Assembly: GCF_007997085.1 (NCBI RefSeq)
Contig: NZ_VORR01000017.1
Span: 1 to 64,000, forward strand
DNA length: 64,000 nt
Direction of reading: 5' to 3'
Source of the DNA: Polaribacter sp. IC066
Lineage (GTDB): Bacteria; Bacteroidota; Bacteroidia; Flavobacteriales; Flavobacteriaceae
This document shows, piece by piece, positions 8,027-17,157 of this stretch. The translations under genes and the position numbers were made by a program. Numbering within the stretch: the stretch's first letter is position 1; each line of letters starts with the position of its first letter. Under the pieces are notes generated by a model. That model was not told the DNA's origin. It did no database searches and saw only the letters and a list, made by a program, of their open reading frames with translations.

Positions 8027-10006
8027 ATGAGTGACTCAAATAAAGATAAAAAAACCAATTTACCTAAATTTAAATTTAGTTCTTATTGGATTTACGGTGC
8101 AGTTTTGATTGCGATCATTGCTGTACAATTTTTTAGTAGTGGAGATTTAGCTTCAAAAAGTATCTCAAAAAATAAGTTTGAGGAAATTTTAAGAGATAAC
8201 GATATCAAGAAAATTGTTGTGTTAAACAAAGATGTTGCGCAACTTTTTTTAACACAAGAAGCGTTAAGTAAATCAAAACACAAAGAATTTACATCTTCTA
8301 CGTTTTATAGACCTGGCTCTGCCGTTTATGAATACAATTTTGGAGATCAAAGAACTTTTGAAGAAAATATTGCACAAGCAAAATTAGAAAATAATTTAAT
8401 TGTAGATATCGACAACAAAGAAAGAACAAGTATTTTTGATGCAGTTCTTGGCTTTTTACCTTTTATTATTTTAATCGCTATTTGGTTATTCTTTATGAAA
8501 AGAATGTCTGGTGGTGGATCTGGATCTGGTGGCGGAGGTCAAATTTTTAGCATTGGTAAATCAAAAGCTAAACTATTTGATAAGGACACAAAAGTAAAAA
8601 CAACTTTTGAGAATGTAGCAGGTTTAGAAGGGGCAAAAGAAGAGGTACAAGAAATTGTAGACTTTTTAAAGAATCCAGAAAAATATACTTCGTTGGGAGG
8701 TAAGATTCCGAAAGGAGCTTTATTAGTAGGGCCTCCAGGAACAGGGAAAACGTTATTAGCAAAAGCAGTGGCAGGAGAGGCAGATGTTCCTTTCTTTTCG
8801 CTATCGGGTTCAGATTTCGTAGAGATGTTTGTAGGTGTTGGTGCTTCTAGAGTTAGAGACTTGTTTAAACAAGCTGCGCAAAAATCACCCTCTATTATCT
8901 TTATTGATGAAATTGATGCCGTAGGTAGAGCGCGTGGAAAAAATAGTATGACTGGTGGTAACGACGAACGTGAAAACACCTTAAATCAGTTATTAACAGA
9001 AATGGATGGTTTTGGTACAGATACCAATGTTATTGTAATTGCCGCCACCAACAGAGCAGATGTTTTAGATAGTGCTTTATTGCGTGCAGGTCGTTTTGAT
9101 AGACAGATTTATGTAGATCTACCAAACATTAACGAAAGAAAAGAAATTTTTGAAGTGCATATTAAGCCTTTAAAAATGTCTGATGATGTTAAGGTTGAAT
9201 TTTTAGCACAACAAACACCTGGTTTTTCAGGAGCAGATATTGCAAATATGTGTAATGAAGCTGCTTTAATTGCTGCAAGAACTGGTAAAAAAGCAATTCA
9301 TCATCAAGATTTTTTAGATGCTGTAGATAGAATTGTTGGCGGTTTAGAAAAGAAAAATAAAGTAATTACACCAAAAGAAAAGAAAGTAATCGCTTTTCAC
9401 GAAGCGGGTCATGCAACTGTAAGTTGGATGTTAGAGCACGCTGCGCCTTTGGTTAAAGTTACTATTGTACCTAGAGGGCAATCTTTAGGAGCTGCTTGGT
9501 ATTTACCCGCAGAAAGATTGATTGTTCAAACAGAACAAATGTTAGATGAAATGTGTGCTACTTTAGGCGGTAGAGCTGCAGAGAAAATTATTTTTAATAA
9601 AATATCTACAGGAGCTTTAAGCGATTTAGAGAAAGTTACCAAACAAGCAAGAGCCATGGTAACGGTATATGGTTTAAACGAAAAAGTAGGTAATATTACA
9701 TACTACGATTCTTCTGGTAATGATTCTTTTGTAAAGCCTTACAGTGAAGAAACAGGAAAGATGATCGATAGTGAGATCTCTAAAATGATAGAAATTCAGT
9801 ATCAAAGAGCTATTGAGTTATTATCTAACAACAAAGAGAAACTGACAGTTTTAGCAGAATTATTGTTAGAAAAAGAAGTTATCTTTAAAGATGATCTATT
9901 AAAAATCTTTGGAAAAAGACCTTTTGAAGCTTTAGATGCAGAAATAAAAGAAAAAGAAGAAGAGCAAGATTTACCTTCAAAAGAAGAAAAAGTTTCGGAG
10001 GAATAA
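8027..10006 (+). CDS. ftsH: ATP-dependent zinc metalloprotease FtsH
   Basis: Membrane-anchored AAA+ protease that extracts and degrades membrane and short-lived cytosolic proteins. Two transmembrane helices lie at about residues 20-36 and 139-157 with a periplasmic domain between them, followed by a Gly/Ser-rich linker. Walker A GPPGTGKT is at 235-242, Walker B IIFIDEID at 290-297, the second region of homology ends in GRFDR near 358, and the zinc site HEAGH is at 458-462. The length of 659 residues is normal, and the C-terminal tail is rich in Glu and Lys. It sits between rsfS and a LUD-domain gene and is probably co-transcribed with the phospholipid genes, whose enzymes FtsH controls in some bacteria. 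Confidence 0.98.
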   Translation: MSDSNKDKKTNLPKFKFSSYWIYGAVLIAIIAVQFFSSGDLASKSISKNKFEEILRDNDIKKIVVLNKDVAQLFLTQEALSKSKHKEFTSSTFYRPGSAVYEYNFGDQRTFEENIAQAKLENNLIVDIDNKERTSIFDAVLGFLPFIILIAIWLFFMKRMSGGGSGSGGGGQIFSIGKSKAKLFDKDTKVKTTFENVAGLEGAKEEVQEIVDFLKNPEKYTSLGGKIPKGALLVGPPGTGKTLLAKAVAGEADVPFFSLSGSDFVEMFVGVGASRVRDLFKQAAQKSPSIIFIDEIDAVGRARGKNSMTGGNDERENTLNQLLTEMDGFGTDTNVIVIAATNRADVLDSALLRAGRFDRQIYVDLPNINERKEIFEVHIKPLKMSDDVKVEFLAQQTPGFSGADIANMCNEAALIAARTGKKAIHHQDFLDAVDRIVGGLEKKNKVITPKEKKVIAFHEAGHATVSWMLEHAAPLVKVTIVPRGQSLGAAWYLPAERLIVQTEQMLDEMCATLGGRAAEKIIFNKISTGALSDLEKVTKQARAMVTVYGLNEKVGNITYYDSSGNDSFVKPYSEETGKMIDSEISKMIEIQYQRAIELLSNNKEKLTVLAELLLEKEVIFKDDLLKIFGKRPFEALDAEIKEKEEEQDLPSKEEKVSEE

Positions 10007-10018
10007 ATTTATTTTCAA

Positions 10019-10603
10019 ATGGATTTTTTTAAAAAACTTTTCAATATCCCTGCAAAAGAGGATGAAAATATTCATAAACAGGCTGTCAAGTTAGCACTTG
10101 ATGACCTGTTTGTGCATAAATTTGTTGAAAAAGGAGGCAAGTTTTTATATTGTGCTAATAAGGAGGAGGTAGTAGAGAACTTCAGAAAGGTAATTTCAGA
10201 AAATAATTGGAATGAAATCTGTCTTTTAGATACTAAATTAGCTGCCCTTTGTCATCAGAGAGGTACTTATGTAGTAGATAAGTTTAAAGAACATACACCA
10301 ATCCTTACTACGTGTGAACATTTAATTGCAGATAACGGAGATATTCTATTTTCATCAAATCAATTAAAAAGCATAAGGTTACAAGAGTTTCCTGATAACT
10401 TTATTGTTTTTGCAACTACAAGTCAGTTAGTTAAAGATACAGGACAAGGTTTAACTGGGATAAAAATAAATAATAAAGGTAATTTACCAACCAATATTTG
10501 TTCAGTTAAAAATTATAACATTAATAAAAGCGATGATAATTTTTTAAACTATGGTAACAACAACTCAAAAAACTTATATTTGCTGCTATTAGAAGATTTA
10601 TAA
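10019..10603 (+). CDS. LUD-domain protein
   Basis: A 194-residue protein of the LUD (LutC/YkgG-like) family. Seen are the N-terminal helix, TKLAALCHQRGTYV in the middle, the domain core ending in ITTCEHLIADNGDILF-like sequence, and a C-terminal segment with LPTNICSVKNYN. LUD proteins in lactate-oxidation complexes work with iron-sulfur partners, but this gene has none nearby. Its constant place between ftsH and cdsA in flavobacteria suggests a different or regulatory job. It starts 12 bases after ftsH and ends one base before the cdsA start codon, so it belongs to the operon. Confidence 0.82.
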   Translation: MDFFKKLFNIPAKEDENIHKQAVKLALDDLFVHKFVEKGGKFLYCANKEEVVENFRKVISENNWNEICLLDTKLAALCHQRGTYVVDKFKEHTPILTTCEHLIADNGDILFSSNQLKSIRLQEFPDNFIVFATTSQLVKDTGQGLTGIKINNKGNLPTNICSVKNYNINKSDDNFLNYGNNNSKNLYLLLLEDL

Positions 10604-10604
10604 T

Positions 10605-11399
10605 ATGCGCAACCTTGTAAGAAGGATTTTTTCTGGAATTGTTTATATCTTAATTTTTATTTCGGCAATTCTATTTTCTGAAGATTCTTACATTTTACTA
10701 ATCGGTATATTCGGTTTTTTATGTATTTGGGAATTCTCTAGGATGACGAAGCTTAAAAGTTATGCTGCTTACATTTTCTTTCCGATACTGTTATTCTTAA
10801 TGCTAAAAAGACAAGATAGTTATGCCATTACTGGAATTTTGGCAATTACAATAGGGTCTTCTGTTTTTTTAATGTATCAGCTGTTTGCAAAAAAAGAAAT
10901 CAGCTTTTCTAATGAACGATCTAAACTAGGAGTTTCTATTAGATACGTCATCTTTTCAATGTGTTTTTTAATATTACTTCCTTTTTACGAAGGGAGTTTT
11001 CATCCTTATTTAATGATTGGTATTTTATCTATTATTTGGATAAATGACTCTTTCGCTTTTTTGATTGGTAAAAATTTCGGGAAAAATAAATTATTTCCGT
11101 CAGTATCACCTAAAAAAACAATCGAAGGCTTTTTTGGGGGACTCGTTTTCTCATTATTAGCAGGAGTATTGATTAGTAAATATAATTTAGATTTTTCAAT
11201 GATTAATTGGGCTATAATCGCAGTAATTGTTTCTACAATAGGCACTGTAGGAGATTTGGTGGAATCAAAATTTAAAAGACAAGCAAAAATGAAGGATAGT
11301 GGAAACATTATGCCAGGTCACGGAGGTATTTTAGATAGGCTCGATAGCTTGTTATTTGCGGCTCCGTTTGTATATTTGTATATTAATTTTATTATTTAA
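10605..11399 (+). CDS. cdsA: Phosphatidate cytidylyltransferase
   Basis: Makes CDP-diacylglycerol from phosphatidate and CTP, the branch point of phospholipid synthesis, in the inner membrane. The C-terminal family signature is present as KFKRQAKMKDSGNIMPGHGG followed by LDRLDSL. Upstream are about seven hydrophobic segments, and NDSFAFLIGKNFGKN with SPKKTIEGFFGG are also conserved in CdsA. The length of 264 residues is normal. It is followed two bases later by psd, which acts on a later intermediate of the same pathway. Confidence 0.96.
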   Translation: MRNLVRRIFSGIVYILIFISAILFSEDSYILLIGIFGFLCIWEFSRMTKLKSYAAYIFFPILLFLMLKRQDSYAITGILAITIGSSVFLMYQLFAKKEISFSNERSKLGVSIRYVIFSMCFLILLPFYEGSFHPYLMIGILSIIWINDSFAFLIGKNFGKNKLFPSVSPKKTIEGFFGGLVFSLLAGVLISKYNLDFSMINWAIIAVIVSTIGTVGDLVESKFKRQAKMKDSGNIMPGHGGILDRLDSLLFAAPFVYLYINFII

Positions 11400-11401
11400 C
11401 T

Positions 11402-12058
11402 ATGATTCGATTTCATAAAGAAGGTTACAAAATAATTGTAATTACATTCTTATTTACAATAGCTGCTATATTGTTGGCTGAAAAATTTATTGAAATGCTT
11501 TGGCTTGAGAAAGCAATTCAGATTATTGCATTAGCTTTTCTAATTATCGTACTTCAGTTTTTTAGAAATCCTAAAAGAATTACCGACTTAAATGAGAACG
11601 TTATTATAGCGCCTGTAGACGGTAAAGTTGTAGTCATAGAAGAAGTAGAAGAGCCTGAATATTTTAAAGGCAAAAGAATACAAGTATCTATCTTTATGTC
11701 GCCAATAAACGTGCATGTTACAAGATATGCTATGAGTGGTGTTATTAAATATAGTAAATACCATCCAGGCAAATACCTCGTTGCTTGGCATCCGAAAGCA
11801 TCTACAGAAAATGAAAGAACTACCGTGGTTGTTGAAAACAAAACAATGGGAGAAATACTATACAGACAAATTGCTGGTGCGCTTGCAAAGAGAATTGTAA
11901 ATTATGCACATGAAGGAGATACAGTTGTGCAAGGCACCGATGCAGGGTTTATAAAGTTTGGCTCTAGAGTAGATGTTTATTTGCCAATTGGTACTCAAAT
12001 AAAGGTAAGTTTAGGTGATAAAGTTAAAGGTGGTGTCCAAGTCATTGCAGAAAAATAA
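11402..12058 (+). CDS. psd: Phosphatidylserine decarboxylase proenzyme
   Basis: Forms phosphatidylethanolamine by decarboxylating phosphatidylserine. It cleaves itself at a Gly-Ser bond to make the pyruvoyl cofactor; the site is visible as Gly187-Ser188 in KFGSRVDVYLP. Two N-terminal hydrophobic segments (about 11-27 and 37-54) anchor the protein, and MSPINVHVTRYAMSG with the conserved His-Val-His-like pocket follows. At 218 residues it belongs to the short, FGS-type class common in Bacteroidota. It lies two bases after cdsA and overlaps the next gene. Confidence 0.95.
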   Translation: MIRFHKEGYKIIVITFLFTIAAILLAEKFIEMLWLEKAIQIIALAFLIIVLQFFRNPKRITDLNENVIIAPVDGKVVVIEEVEEPEYFKGKRIQVSIFMSPINVHVTRYAMSGVIKYSKYHPGKYLVAWHPKASTENERTTVVVENKTMGEILYRQIAGALAKRIVNYAHEGDTVVQGTDAGFIKFGSRVDVYLPIGTQIKVSLGDKVKGGVQVIAEK

Positions 12059-12338
12059 TAGTAATACCAGCGATTTAGATAAAGAGTTTGAGGTAGCATT
12101 CAATAAAATATCTAAATTGAAAAAAGCAGTTGCACCAGATGTAATGCTTAAATTTTACGCGTACTACAAGCAAGCAAATTTTGGTAATAAATTTTCATCT
12201 AATAGCGGTTTAGATGTGAGAAGCGCATTCAAGTTTAATGCTTGGGTTCAGGTAAACGGCATGTCTGCCGAAGACGCTAAAAAAGAGTACATAGAACTCG
12301 CAAACAATATTTTAATTCAAAATAAACTTAAATCATGA
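12045..12338 (+). CDS. Acyl-CoA-binding protein
   Basis: A small four-helix protein that binds long-chain acyl-CoA esters in the cytosol. The ACBP pattern is clear: FEVAFNKISKLKKAVAPDVMLKFYAYYKQA, the KFNAWVQVNGMSAEDAKKEYIELA stretch in two parts, and the final helix. No ATG is available. The open frame reaches back to GTG codons at 12015, 12030 and 12033 and a TTG at 12045. I chose TTG at 12045 (about 97 residues) because the family start is normally only 10-15 residues before the FxxA motif; the exact start is uncertain. It overlaps the end of psd and, by 4 bases, the next gene, so it is an operon member with a role near phospholipid precursors. Confidence 0.82.
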   Translation: MQKNNSNTSDLDKEFEVAFNKISKLKKAVAPDVMLKFYAYYKQANFGNKFSSNSGLDVRSAFKFNAWVQVNGMSAEDAKKEYIELANNILIQNKLKS

Positions 12339-12970
12339 AAAAAATAAGTATAATTTCTTTCTTAATTATTGCAACAGCATTTAATTTTTCAGCGTGTAAA
12401 TCGGAGACTAAACAAGAAGGAGGTAAAAAAACGATAGAGGTAGCAACACCAAAAAGCACTGCACCTTTTGCAGTGATGAATGCTACAAATGATATTAAAT
12501 TTATTGCCTATAAAACTACTGAAAAAATTGGTGTTGGCGGATGGTTTAAAAAAATAGAAGTACTTTCTGGTGGTGAGGGAACTAGTGTAAAAGAAGCAAT
12601 TAACAATACAGCCTTTTCGATACCTATTAGTGGTTTGTACACAAAAGATACAAGTAGAGATTATAAAATTCAGAAATTCTTTTTTGGTATGATGGAAAAC
12701 ACCGCATCATTATCAGGCAAATTAACGATTACAGATGATACTACAGGAATTGCAGAAATAAAGATGAATGGTATTACAAAAGAAGTGCCTTTTACCTACA
12801 CGATAGTCGATAAAACGTTTAGCATGACTTCTACTATGGATGTTACTAACTGGAAAGCGACACAAGCTTTAGCTTCTCTAAATAAGGTATGTGAGCTTTT
12901 ACATACGGGTGCAGATGGGGTTTCTAAAACTTGGAGTGAAGTTTCTTTAAATATTACATCTACGTTCTAG
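12335..12970 (+). CDS. YceI-like lipoprotein
   Basis: A 211-residue exported lipoprotein. The signal peptide ends in a lipobox at FSAC (Cys21), followed by a polar linker rich in Lys, Glu and Gly. The mature part resembles the YceI lipocalin-like barrel: IKFIAYKTTEKIGVGGWFKK, a central block ending in IPISGLYTKDTSRDYKIQKFFF, and MNGITKEVPFTYTI. YceI proteins bind polyisoprenoid or other amphipathic lipids in the periplasm. The start overlaps the ACBP stop (ATGA), so it is the last gene of the operon, followed by a strong terminator. Confidence 0.85.
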   Translation: MKKISIISFLIIATAFNFSACKSETKQEGGKKTIEVATPKSTAPFAVMNATNDIKFIAYKTTEKIGVGGWFKKIEVLSGGEGTSVKEAINNTAFSIPISGLYTKDTSRDYKIQKFFFGMMENTASLSGKLTITDDTTGIAEIKMNGITKEVPFTYTIVDKTFSMTSTMDVTNWKATQALASLNKVCELLHTGADGVSKTWSEVSLNITSTF

Positions 12971-13390
12971 TTGCGTATAAAGAAAATAAAAAAGGTATAA
13001 AATTTTTAAATTTTATACCTTTTTTTTGTTCTAATTTTTACAAGTAATTAGTTGTTTATTTTTTCTGCGGAGTATAAGGGGATACTTTAATTGTTTTAAA
13101 AAGGTATCTGTAACTTGGTTATGCATAAAGATTCTTTTTGAGTTTTTAATTTTGTGTTTAATCGAAGAAATGAACAACCTCGAGGCAGAGCCATCGAGGT
13201 ATCAAGCGGAAAAAAACCATATTTTTAGTTTGATGAAAACCCAGGATTTCAAACTTTAATCTTGACCACCGACGCAGGGAGTCGGGGAATTCTATCGATT
13301 AAATTAGCTTAATTCTATTGATATGCGCAACCCTTTTGTGAAACAATAATTGGTTAATAATAGAAAATAGAGTTTATTAAATCAACTTTT
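12971..13390. other. Intergenic stretch with terminator and reverse copy of a dispersed repeat
   Basis: No gene is seen in these 420 bases between two convergent genes. After the terminator, the part at about 13178-13300 resembles, in reverse orientation, the repeat found at 33.4-33.7 kb and 58.3-58.5 kb. The shared core on the minus strand includes CTCGATGGCTCTGCCTCGAG followed by GTTG. It also contains a short hairpin with CCGAC and GTCGG arms near 13275. Confidence 0.5.
12989..13025 (+). terminator. Terminator at the end of the rsfS-YceI operon
   Basis: Complementary arms of 17 bases (12989-13005 and 13008-13024) separated by a two-base loop are followed by a T-run. The stem is AT-rich and the flanks are A- and T-rich, so it could act in both directions. 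Confidence 0.8.
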
Positions 13391-14266
13391 TTATAAATTT
13401 TTTAAAGCTTTTCCTAATTTTGCATATTTAAAAATATATCCATCGTCTTTGATTTTTTTTGCGGAAATTCTGCTGCCTTTTAAAAGGATCACAGATAAAT
13501 CTCCAAATAATAGTTTTAACATAAAACCAGGTACGCAGACACCAAGATAAGGTTTATGAATGCTTTTTGCTAATGCTTTTGAGAATGTTATACTTGTATG
13601 ATGCTCTGGCGCAACCGCATTATAAATACCCTTTAAATTACCTTCAATTGTTTGGATGTACATTTCGCATAAATCGTCTATATGAATCCAAGGTAAATAT
13701 TGTTTTCCAGAACCTATGGGAGATATTACAGGCAATCTCATTTTTTCTAAAGCACCTCCTTTTTTAGACAAAACAATACCAGTTCTTAAAATGGTTACAG
13801 GGATTTGCAAGCTTTCAAATTGATGGGCAGCATCTTCCCACTTTTGACACACTTCGCCTAAAAAATCATCTCCAACTTTTGCTGTTTCTTTAAAAATAGT
13901 ATCTGTGGTTATCGCTCCATAATAACCAATTCCTGAAGCAGAGATAAGACCTTTTATAGGGATGTTATTTTCTTTTATCGTGTTAAAAAGTAAATTTGCA
14001 GTTTCAACTCTGCTATCGATAATGATTTCTTTACGTTTATCCGTCCAGCGTTCATCTGCAATGCCTGCACCTGCTAAATGGATGATATAATCTACTTTAT
14101 TAAAAGCAGCTTTATCAATATATTTTTTAGCAATATCCCATTTAAATTCGTTTTCTTTTTCAGGACTTCTGCTTAAGATTACAACATCATGATTTTTTTC
14201 AATCAACATTTCTGTAAGTCTAGTGCCCACTAAACCTGTACCTCCGGTTATTAGTATTTTTCCCAT
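13391..14266 (-). CDS. NAD(P)-dependent epimerase/oxidoreductase, TIGR01777 type
   Basis: A 291-residue short-chain dehydrogenase-like protein. The N-terminal nucleotide-binding motif is ILITGGTGLVGTRL, followed by YIIHLAGAGIADERWTDKRK, a signature of the TIGR01777 (YfcH-like) group, and SASGIGYYG, which holds the active-site Tyr. The substrate is unknown for the family. It is a single gene, with the terminator of the upstream minus-strand protease gene just before its start. Confidence 0.88.
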   Translation of the reverse strand: MGKILITGGTGLVGTRLTEMLIEKNHDVVILSRSPEKENEFKWDIAKKYIDKAAFNKVDYIIHLAGAGIADERWTDKRKEIIIDSRVETANLLFNTIKENNIPIKGLISASGIGYYGAITTDTIFKETAKVGDDFLGEVCQKWEDAAHQFESLQIPVTILRTGIVLSKKGGALEKMRLPVISPIGSGKQYLPWIHIDDLCEMYIQTIEGNLKGIYNAVAPEHHTSITFSKALAKSIHKPYLGVCVPGFMLKLLFGDLSVILLKGSRISAKKIKDDGYIFKYAKLGKALKNL

Positions 14267-14276
14267 ATTGTAAAGA

Positions 14277-14310
14277 TAAAAAAAACCGTAATCGAAAAGA
14301 TTACGGTTTT
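14277..14310 (-). terminator. Terminator of the zinc protease gene
   Basis: Perfect 11-base arms (14282-14292 and 14300-14310) with a 7-base loop are followed, on the minus strand, by a run of T. It lies 20 bases after the stop codon of the large protease gene. Confidence 0.8.
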
Positions 14311-14330
14311 GATAGATAATTTTTATTAGC

Positions 14331-16949
14331 TTATTTAATCTCTTTCATTGCGTTTGTAATCAATGTTTTTAAGTGATTTTTATGCGCTTTTGTAGCAATA
14401 TCACCTTTAGCATTACTTACCCACATTTTAATGTTATTTAAATTATAAATAGCCATCGATTTAGAAGCTACAGAAAATCTACTACTTGCTTTGCCAGTAA
14501 GCATACCAATTAATTGTTTGGTATACACAGCTTGTAAATTTTGACGAAAAGAGTTAATGCTACCATACACATCTGGTTTAAACATCATATTATTTAAATC
14601 GGTCATAAAAGCAGATAATTTATATTCATTGCCATATAATTCTGAATCAGAAATTCTCTGCAAAGTATTAGGATGCATTATATGCGCCAAAACACTGGTT
14701 TGATTGCTTAAAACTTGGTCATGAATTTTAGGGTCTTCTGGGCCACCAAAGAAACCATAGCCTCTTCTTTGTTTTGCTAAATAATTATAAACATCATTTG
14801 GTGTGTCAAAAGCGTTTGGTGCAAAAATATATGTATCTAAAGTGTTCATTGCTCTTTTTTGGTCTGCTAAACTAACAGGAGTATACGGTTGGGTACCACC
14901 TTCTTGGCCAAATGTAGCTCTATCTACATAAACACCACCAATAAATCTAGAGACTACACCACCTGCAATTCTGCTTTGGTTTTGTAACGTTCTGTGAGCT
15001 CTTCTTAAATCTTCATAAGTTTCACCTTCTTTTGTAAATTGTGTTTTGATGTTTTTCATCATAGAGTTTACCAACTCAAATCTATTGATAGAATAGGTAA
15101 TAGGATCGTTAGATAAATCGCCAATCATTACTCTTGGGTCAATTGCTTTTCCAGGAGAACGCATATCATCTGCATCATTACCAAAAATTAATTCTGGTTG
15201 TGTAGATTTTTGTAATAATGCGTTTCTTTCTGCATCGCTTTTAAAAGGAGTATAGCCAAATTCAATTGCCCAAACATCATAAGGCCCAACAGCCATGTCA
15301 GAATATTGCCCTTGTTTACTTCTGTCATTTGTAATGTTAATTCCTGCATAATCCATCACAGAACCTGTTAACGCTTTACCTTTAATAAAAGCGGCATCTG
15401 CTAATTGATCAGGAGAAAATAATTGACTCGCTTTCATATTATGGTTCAGACCTAAAGTATGCCCAACTTCGTGCATAATTAAAGCTTTCATTCCTTCTTT
15501 TCTAAGACCTTCCATTTCTAATTCAGTTGCCCCTGCTGCTTGTAAAACTGCAGATCCTAATTGCATATTTTCATGCATGATATGCCCCATAGAGCAGTAC
15601 ATTAAATTATTTTTCTCTACATATTTTTTAACTTCTAATTCTTGAGAAGTTTCTACATTCATATTGGCAGACGCATCATTGTACAATTTGTCTTGAAAAA
15701 CTCGATTGGTAAAATGTACATATTCTAACATAATATCTGCGCCTAAAATTTCACCAGTTCTTGGGTTCACAAAGCTAGGCCCATAACCACCAAAAGGAGG
15801 GTTCGGAGAAGACGTCCAACGTAACACATTATAACGAACATCACCTGCATCCCAAGTTGCATCATCTGGCTGTACTTTTACAACCATGGCATTGTTAAAA
15901 CCTGCTTGTTCAAAAGCTACATTCCAAGCTAATACACCTTCTTTAATCGTTTCTCTCCATTCTAATGGTGTACTTTTTTCAATCCACCAAGTAATCGGAG
16001 TTACAGGTTCAGAAATTGCTGCTTCCGGATTTTTCTTTACCAACTTCCATCTATGAATCATATCTCTATAATTTATAGTTTCTGCGGTGGTCATGTTATT
16101 TGTTTGCGTTAAAAAATAACCAACTCTTGCATCATCCATTCTAGCCTCATAATTAGCTTCTGGCATATTCATAAACGTATGAAAAACTTTAATAGAAACA
16201 TTTCTACCATCAGTTACTGCTGCTCCGCCACCATTTAAGACAGAAGGATTAGAATACACATACTCTGTTTTAACATTGGTGTTTTCTGGATAGTTTTTTA
16301 TTTCGTTTATTTTAGATTTTGTTTTATCAAAACTACCTAAACTAAAAGCAAGAGGAGACTGACCAGGGAATCTTGGTTGCTTTATTCTGGTAAAAGTTTC
16401 AGATAAAAATAAACCATCAGCATCAATTAAATATTCGCCATTTTTATCATCTTCTGCTAAAATTTTTCCGCTGGCAATAATCGCATCACTTATATTTGCT
16501 TCCGAAGATTTAGAAAGCGGACTGTTTTCATCAAAAAAAAAGGAAGTATTAGGTGCCAAAAATTCTAATCTATTAAAATATTTTGTAACGTGAATTATAG
16601 TGTTTCCTCGAAAAGAACCTCTAAAAGCGCCTGCTTCTGTTACCCCATCTGCAATTTGAGAAAAATAAATAAAGTCTTTATTTAGTTGCTTTTTTTTTAC
16701 TAATAATTTTACTGCACCGGTAACAGTATCTTGATAAATGGTAAATAATCCTTCAATTTTTTTACTGCTTTTTGTTAAATCGGCAATCGATTTGTCTTTT
16801 TTCGTTGAATCTGGCTTTTTTGCAGAGGTTTCTTTTGTGTCTTTTTTCTTTTTCCAAAACTGTGCATTTGTATCTTGAACACCAAACATAGCAAGGGTTA
16901 AGAACAATGAACAGAGGATTCTAAATCCTTTTACTTGTAGTTTTTTCAT
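14331..16949 (-). CDS. Secreted zinc-dependent metalloprotease (DUF5117/DUF5118-type)
   Basis: A large exported protein of 872 residues with a signal peptide (MKKLQVKGFRILCSLFLTL, ending near ANA/Q). Two ATGs are possible (16955 and 16949); the second gives the more typical signal peptide. The metzincin-like zinc site HEVGHTLGLNH is near residue 495, preceded by YCSMGHIMHENM. The N-terminal part, with TKYFNRLEFLAPNTSFFFDE and SPLAFSLGSFDKTKS, matches the Bacteroidota family that carries DUF5118, DUF5117 and a C-terminal DUF4953 region. The substrate is unknown. The gene stands alone with a terminator. Confidence 0.9.
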   Translation of the reverse strand: MKKLQVKGFRILCSLFLTLAMFGVQDTNAQFWKKKKDTKETSAKKPDSTKKDKSIADLTKSSKKIEGLFTIYQDTVTGAVKLLVKKKQLNKDFIYFSQIADGVTEAGAFRGSFRGNTIIHVTKYFNRLEFLAPNTSFFFDENSPLSKSSEANISDAIIASGKILAEDDKNGEYLIDADGLFLSETFTRIKQPRFPGQSPLAFSLGSFDKTKSKINEIKNYPENTNVKTEYVYSNPSVLNGGGAAVTDGRNVSIKVFHTFMNMPEANYEARMDDARVGYFLTQTNNMTTAETINYRDMIHRWKLVKKNPEAAISEPVTPITWWIEKSTPLEWRETIKEGVLAWNVAFEQAGFNNAMVVKVQPDDATWDAGDVRYNVLRWTSSPNPPFGGYGPSFVNPRTGEILGADIMLEYVHFTNRVFQDKLYNDASANMNVETSQELEVKKYVEKNNLMYCSMGHIMHENMQLGSAVLQAAGATELEMEGLRKEGMKALIMHEVGHTLGLNHNMKASQLFSPDQLADAAFIKGKALTGSVMDYAGINITNDRSKQGQYSDMAVGPYDVWAIEFGYTPFKSDAERNALLQKSTQPELIFGNDADDMRSPGKAIDPRVMIGDLSNDPITYSINRFELVNSMMKNIKTQFTKEGETYEDLRRAHRTLQNQSRIAGGVVSRFIGGVYVDRATFGQEGGTQPYTPVSLADQKRAMNTLDTYIFAPNAFDTPNDVYNYLAKQRRGYGFFGGPEDPKIHDQVLSNQTSVLAHIMHPNTLQRISDSELYGNEYKLSAFMTDLNNMMFKPDVYGSINSFRQNLQAVYTKQLIGMLTGKASSRFSVASKSMAIYNLNNIKMWVSNAKGDIATKAHKNHLKTLITNAMKEIK

Positions 16950-17157
16950 AAACATAAATTGAATTTAATTAGGCTTACAATTTACTTTTTAGATGGCTAT
17001 AGAACTGTTAATTTTATTATAAAATTAACGATTACCCACAAATTCGGTTTTTCTTAATCATTATACGTTGTGCTAAAATAGTATCAATATAAATAATGCA
17101 CATATGTATTAAAGCAATGTGAATCTTTTTTAAAGAACAGAATAAAGCTGTATTTTT

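Noticed and set aside
8539..8979. 146-codon minus-strand open frame opposite ftsH
   Set aside because: It lies wholly antisense to the highly conserved AAA core of ftsH and has no family features.
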